Below, one piece after another: positions 59,910 through 62,857 of a stretch of 62,857 nt of DNA. The translations under genes were made by a program, and so were the position numbers. This DNA is from Chryseobacterium sp. FP211-J200 (lineage in GTDB: Bacteria; Bacteroidota; Bacteroidia; Flavobacteriales; Weeksellaceae), in contig NZ_LSHB01000053.1 in the NCBI RefSeq assembly GCF_001643375.1, forward strand, positions 1-62,857. Direction: 5' to 3'. Within the stretch, counting starts at the first letter, position 1. Each line of letters opens with the position of its first letter. Under the pieces are notes generated by a model, which was not told where the DNA came from, searched no databases, and saw only the letters and a list, made by a program, of their open reading frames with translations.

Positions 59910-62078
59910 TTATTTTGTGATAACTTCCACTTTATTAACTCGGTTGGATTTATAGACATTAACTGACGCAATACCATTTTGATCTAATCTATCAAACTCT
60001 GTCCAACTAGCCAATTTACCATTAATGAAAACTGCTGTCTTATCAGAATCCGAAAAGGAAGACGTGTTAGATGAATCAGACATATTAAACAACTTAATTT
60101 TATCAGCTTTAATAGTACGTGTTGATGAATTTTGAGCAGCTTCCCTTTTATCCTGATTACTTCTTACAATTCGCCGCGGCGGATTTATAAACATCAGGTT
60201 TTTTTTGGGAGTAGACACTGTCAGTTGATCTGGTCTAGAATTAAAGGTTACCGCCCACGGATTATTTTGGCGCGCTTCCTTGTTCAATTCCTGTTGTTTC
60301 TTCTGAAGTTTCTTTTGCTCTTCTAATAATTCATTTTGTTTCTTTTGCAGCTCTTTTCTTTTTTTCTCAAGCTTTTTCAGTTCTTTCGGAGATAAATTCG
60401 ATTTAGCTGAATCAAAACCACTGTCGGACCAACTGAAGTTGAAGTTTTGGTTAAAGCTGTCAAATTTTGGAAAATTATAATCGTCTTTTAAATATCTAAC
60501 AGATCCGTCTATAAAAGCATCTTTTCCATATTTATCCGTGATCATTTTCTCAAACTCTGCCTCACTGTACATCTTTCCAATATTATCAGAAGTCATTTGG
60601 GCTAATTTCTCAGCATCGGCAATTCTTTTTTTGAATTCTGGAGAATTATAAAACGCTTCTGTTTCTTTGGCTTTCTTTTCTACATCGGCTATTTTTTTCT
60701 TGAATTCCGAAGAATTGTAATAGGCTTCCGTTTCTTTCGCTTTCTTTTCCACATCGGCAATTTTTTTCTTGAATTTCGGAGAATTGTAATAGGCTTCCGT
60801 TTCTTTCGCTTTCTTTTCTACATCGGCGATTCTTTTTTTAAATTCCGGAGAATCATAAATTTTTGCTACCGCTTCCGCATTGTTCTCCAATCCTTTAATA
60901 TTGTTTTTGTAATTGTCAGATGTCACAATATTTTCCATTTGACCAGCAAGCGTTTCCAAATCTTTCTCCAAAGCTTTGTATTCTGGCGTCTCGTCTTTTT
61001 TAGCTTTTTTAAGCGCTGACAACTCTTTACCCTTCTCAGCCATTTTTTTACTAATGACTGACATTTTCAGATGATCTTCCTGCAAAGCTTCAGAATAAAC
61101 TCTCGTTTGTGTCTGGTGTTCCGCTGATAAACTGTCAAGCTCGGAAGTTTGAGGTTTTATCGTGTCATTTTTCAGTTCATTTACAGCAATTTCAATTGCT
61201 TTGTTAGTTTCAGTGATCTCTTTATTCTTGGCATTCACCATATAGGCAAAAACCATAAAGAATAAAATTGGTAGCGCAAAAAGTTTGCGTGTGTAGCTGT
61301 ACTTGGTTTGGTTTTTTGTAAGCATTTTAAGTCTTTTTTTGAGGTTAGATGATAAAAAAGGACTCGTGACAGGAATGACCGACCCAGAGAAATGACTCTC
61401 CAAAAGCATCTGCGCAAATGCTCTCGTGTCAGCTTTTTTCACTGCCTTGTCGTCCGCCAAGTATTCGTGAATAAGATTGATTTCTTTGTTGATAAAATAA
61501 AACACGGGATTGAACCAGAATACCGATTTTACGGTCTGCATCAGGAGTTTGTCCCAGCTGTGTTTTTGTTGGATATGAACCATCTCGTGCTTCAAGATCT
61601 GCTGTCCTACAGGCGAATCCAATTGAATGGACTGCTTCCAGAACAGGTTTCTGAAGAATGAAAATGGTGCGTTGTTTAAGTTCGTTTGATAAAATTTGAT
61701 TCCTTCTATCGTCTCGTTCGGGAACTTATTTTTGATAGATTGGATTTTCGTAATTCCTAATATTAATATAACTAAAAGAATGATTGAAACCACTCCAATA
61801 ATTGCATAAAGAATTTGATAAATAGTGAGATCATTGGTTGATTTTTGTAATTGATTTTGATTGAGTTGACTTAGCAACAAATAAAAGTTCTGGTTGGTCT
61901 CTATGGTGAAATACGAAACCTTTATCAGTGGCAGAACCAAGCTGATAATGACCGTCAGTAAAAGGTAAAAACGATTGTAATGGTGAAATGTTTTATCCTT
62001 TAAGAATAACAAATAGTAAGCAAACATCACCCCTGAACACAGGATCATCTTGCCCAAATAAAACATAAAAGCTTCCAT
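59910..62078 (-). CDS. M56-family (BlaR1-like) membrane metallopeptidase with C-terminal repeats
   Basis: A 722-residue product with about four N-terminal membrane segments and the zinc protease motif HEMVH (residues 164-168), the M56/BlaR1 signature, followed by NLIHEYLADDKAVK. Beyond the core, residues about 400-490 hold four near-identical 23-residue units (IADVEKKAKETEA), then Lys/Gln-rich coiled coil, and the C-terminus FINGKLASWTEFDRLDQNGI. It starts with the BlaI-like stop in a TAATG overlap, so both come from one operon. A BlaR-type role would be cleaving the partner repressor when triggered; the trigger is unknown. Confidence 0.85.
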   Translation of the reverse strand: MEAFMFYLGKMILCSGVMFAYYLLFLKDKTFHHYNRFYLLLTVIISLVLPLIKVSYFTIETNQNFYLLLSQLNQNQLQKSTNDLTIYQILYAIIGVVSIILLVILILGITKIQSIKNKFPNETIEGIKFYQTNLNNAPFSFFRNLFWKQSIQLDSPVGQQILKHEMVHIQQKHSWDKLLMQTVKSVFWFNPVFYFINKEINLIHEYLADDKAVKKADTRAFAQMLLESHFSGSVIPVTSPFLSSNLKKRLKMLTKNQTKYSYTRKLFALPILFFMVFAYMVNAKNKEITETNKAIEIAVNELKNDTIKPQTSELDSLSAEHQTQTRVYSEALQEDHLKMSVISKKMAEKGKELSALKKAKKDETPEYKALEKDLETLAGQMENIVTSDNYKNNIKGLENNAEAVAKIYDSPEFKKRIADVEKKAKETEAYYNSPKFKKKIADVEKKAKETEAYYNSSEFKKKIADVEKKAKETEAFYNSPEFKKRIADAEKLAQMTSDNIGKMYSEAEFEKMITDKYGKDAFIDGSVRYLKDDYNFPKFDSFNQNFNFSWSDSGFDSAKSNLSPKELKKLEKKRKELQKKQNELLEEQKKLQKKQQELNKEARQNNPWAVTFNSRPDQLTVSTPKKNLMFINPPRRIVRSNQDKREAAQNSSTRTIKADKIKLFNMSDSSNTSSFSDSDKTAVFINGKLASWTEFDRLDQNGIASVNVYKSNRVNKVEVITK
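60614..60889 (-). repeat. Coding tandem repeat, four 69-bp units
   Basis: The word CATCGGC recurs on the plus strand at 60614, 60683, 60752 and 60821, exactly 69 bp apart. The units between are nearly the same and encode 23-residue repeats of the M56 protein. The two middle units differ by only a few bases, suggesting recent expansion. Confidence 0.9.
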
Positions 62079-62437
62079 TAGTCCTTATTTTTTAGTTCAT
62101 CCAACAAAAGTTCCAGATCTTTTACACTGATCTCATTTTTTTCTACCAAAAATGAAACAGCATTTGTATAAGAACCTTCGAAATAGTTTTTCACTAGACT
62201 TTTGATAGACCTGCCGCTGTAGTTCTCTTTACTTATAAGGGGGAAGTATTCATGTTGTCTACCAAAGGTCTTATGACTTACAAAGCCTTTCTCCATAAGG
62301 ATCTTAAGGATTGTGGAAATCGTATTCGTATGCGGTTTTGGCTCAGGAAACAATTCTAAAACGTCTTTCAAGAATCCTTTCTGTATCCGCCAAAGATATT
62401 GCATCACCTGCTCTTCTGCTTTGGTTAACTTATTCAT
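62078..62437 (-). CDS. BlaI/MecI-family transcriptional repressor
   Basis: A 119-residue product starting at ATG 62437. It has the BlaI winged-helix layout: KLTKAEEQVMQYLWRIQKGF (about residues 3-22), a recognition helix with TNTISTILKILMEKGFV, and a C-terminal dimerisation helix with a Leu/Glu-rich tail. The pair with the M56 protein in a TAATG overlap is the classic BlaI-BlaR1 two-gene unit. Its operator was not identified by eye. Confidence 0.88.
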   Translation of the reverse strand: MNKLTKAEEQVMQYLWRIQKGFLKDVLELFPEPKPHTNTISTILKILMEKGFVSHKTFGRQHEYFPLISKENYSGRSIKSLVKNYFEGSYTNAVSFLVEKNEISVKDLELLLDELKNKD

Positions 62438-62607
62438 AATCTTTACTTTTGAAAACAATCAATCTTATATCACTAAAAACTTAGTAATACAAATTTAGAA
62501 TTAATTTCCGCTCGTACAACTATTTTTATAGTTAAAAGAAGTTAAAAACCTTAACTCATTGAAAATCAATAATAAATAATTATTAATTATAAAATATGCT
62601 TATAAAC

Positions 62608-62637
62608 TTGACTTGTATCGAAAAATATGTATCTTTG
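62608..62637 (+). promoter_or_regulatory. Promoter of tRNA-fMet (TTG-N19-TATCTTTG)
   Basis: TTG (62608-62610) and TATCTTTG (62630-62637) are exactly 19 bp apart, the best match in the window to the Bacteroidota primary sigma consensus, 11 bp before the tRNA 5' end. Confidence 0.8.
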
Positions 62638-62648
62638 CACCACAATAT

Positions 62649-62724
<76 letters not shown>

Positions 62725-62729
62725 AATTA

Positions 62730-62757
62730 AGAGAATCACAATGTGGTTCTCTTTTTT
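62730..62757 (+). terminator. Hairpin terminator of tRNA-fMet
   Basis: AGAGAATCACA and TGTGGTTCTCT form a stem followed by eight T residues, 5 bp after the tRNA. Confidence 0.8.
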
Positions 62758-62836
62758 TTATTTTACTGTATTGACAAATCCGTCTACCTTTTGTATTTTT
62801 TGGTAGACAACGTTTGATTTCGGTCAACTAAATTTC

Positions 62837-62857
62837 ATGGATCAAGATCAAAACCTG
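62837..62857 (+). CDS. Possible 5' end of a gene cut by the window edge
   Basis: ATG at 62837 followed by six open codons (MDQDQNL) to the window end. There is no Shine-Dalgarno-like sequence, but these are often absent in Bacteroidota. Upstream lie a TTGAC/TATTTTTT promoter-like region and an inverted repeat GTCTACC...GGTAGAC (62782-62808). Too short to identify. Confidence 0.3.

Overview
The window reads as a chromosomal piece of a Bacteroidota bacterium of the class Flavobacteriia, most likely close to Chryseobacterium/Epilithonimonas (Weeksellaceae). The basis is AT-rich DNA, promoters of the TTG-N19..21-TANNTTTG type, gliding/type IX secretion genes (GldB, GldC, PorT, a T9SS sorting-domain protein), a GLPGLI protein, DUF3098 next to FtsX, a 6S-like RNA behind zapA, and many secreted or lipid-anchored proteins. 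The genus is inference.

Region 1 (1-11.2 kb) is an accessory island. It opens with the 3' end of an IS982-type transposase, then carries about 14 co-oriented genes for unknown secreted, lipid-anchored or membrane proteins. Several lipoproteins share almost the same signal peptide and lipobox but have unrelated-looking mature parts. A gene family is caught in duplication and decay (a remnant, an intact copy and a 3'-truncated copy in a row). This is the strongest candidate for an undescribed system; an immunity-type lipoprotein array is one untested reading.

Region 2 (11.3-30 kb) holds a tRNA-Ser(GGA), metabolic genes (asparaginase ansA, serA, prephenate dehydratase pheA, a cystathionine gamma-synthase/lyase, nadE), an APC permease, envelope proteins, and the gldB-gldC pair.

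Region 3 (30-45.5 kb) holds ribD, the ubiE/menG-porT pair, a coiled-coil gene plus zapA and a 6S-like RNA, rny, gamma-glutamyltransferase, a pentapeptide-repeat protein with a bestrophin, a glycosyltransferase with a repeat-derived in-frame insertion, an EamA transporter and rpsA.

Region 4 (45.7-62.9 kb) holds a DEAD-box helicase, an SMP-30 lipoprotein, a MerR-type regulator, a multi-HhH protein, an RluF-like pseudouridine synthase, a T9SS cargo protein, the minus-strand run ftsX-DUF3098-uppP-truB, topoisomerase IB, a 5 x 23 bp tandem repeat, nnr, mscL, a GLPGLI protein, a BlaR1/BlaI-type pair and initiator tRNA-fMet.

Dispersed palindromic intergenic elements recur throughout. At least four families are visible: A at 12.6, 27.2, 38.8 and 53.4 kb; B at 13.8 and 45.8 kb; C at 41.9 kb; and an AT-rich TCGTTAAA type at 25.4, 26.7 and inside the gene at 41.25 kb. 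Family assignments rest on reading the translations and motifs by eye; no database search was run.
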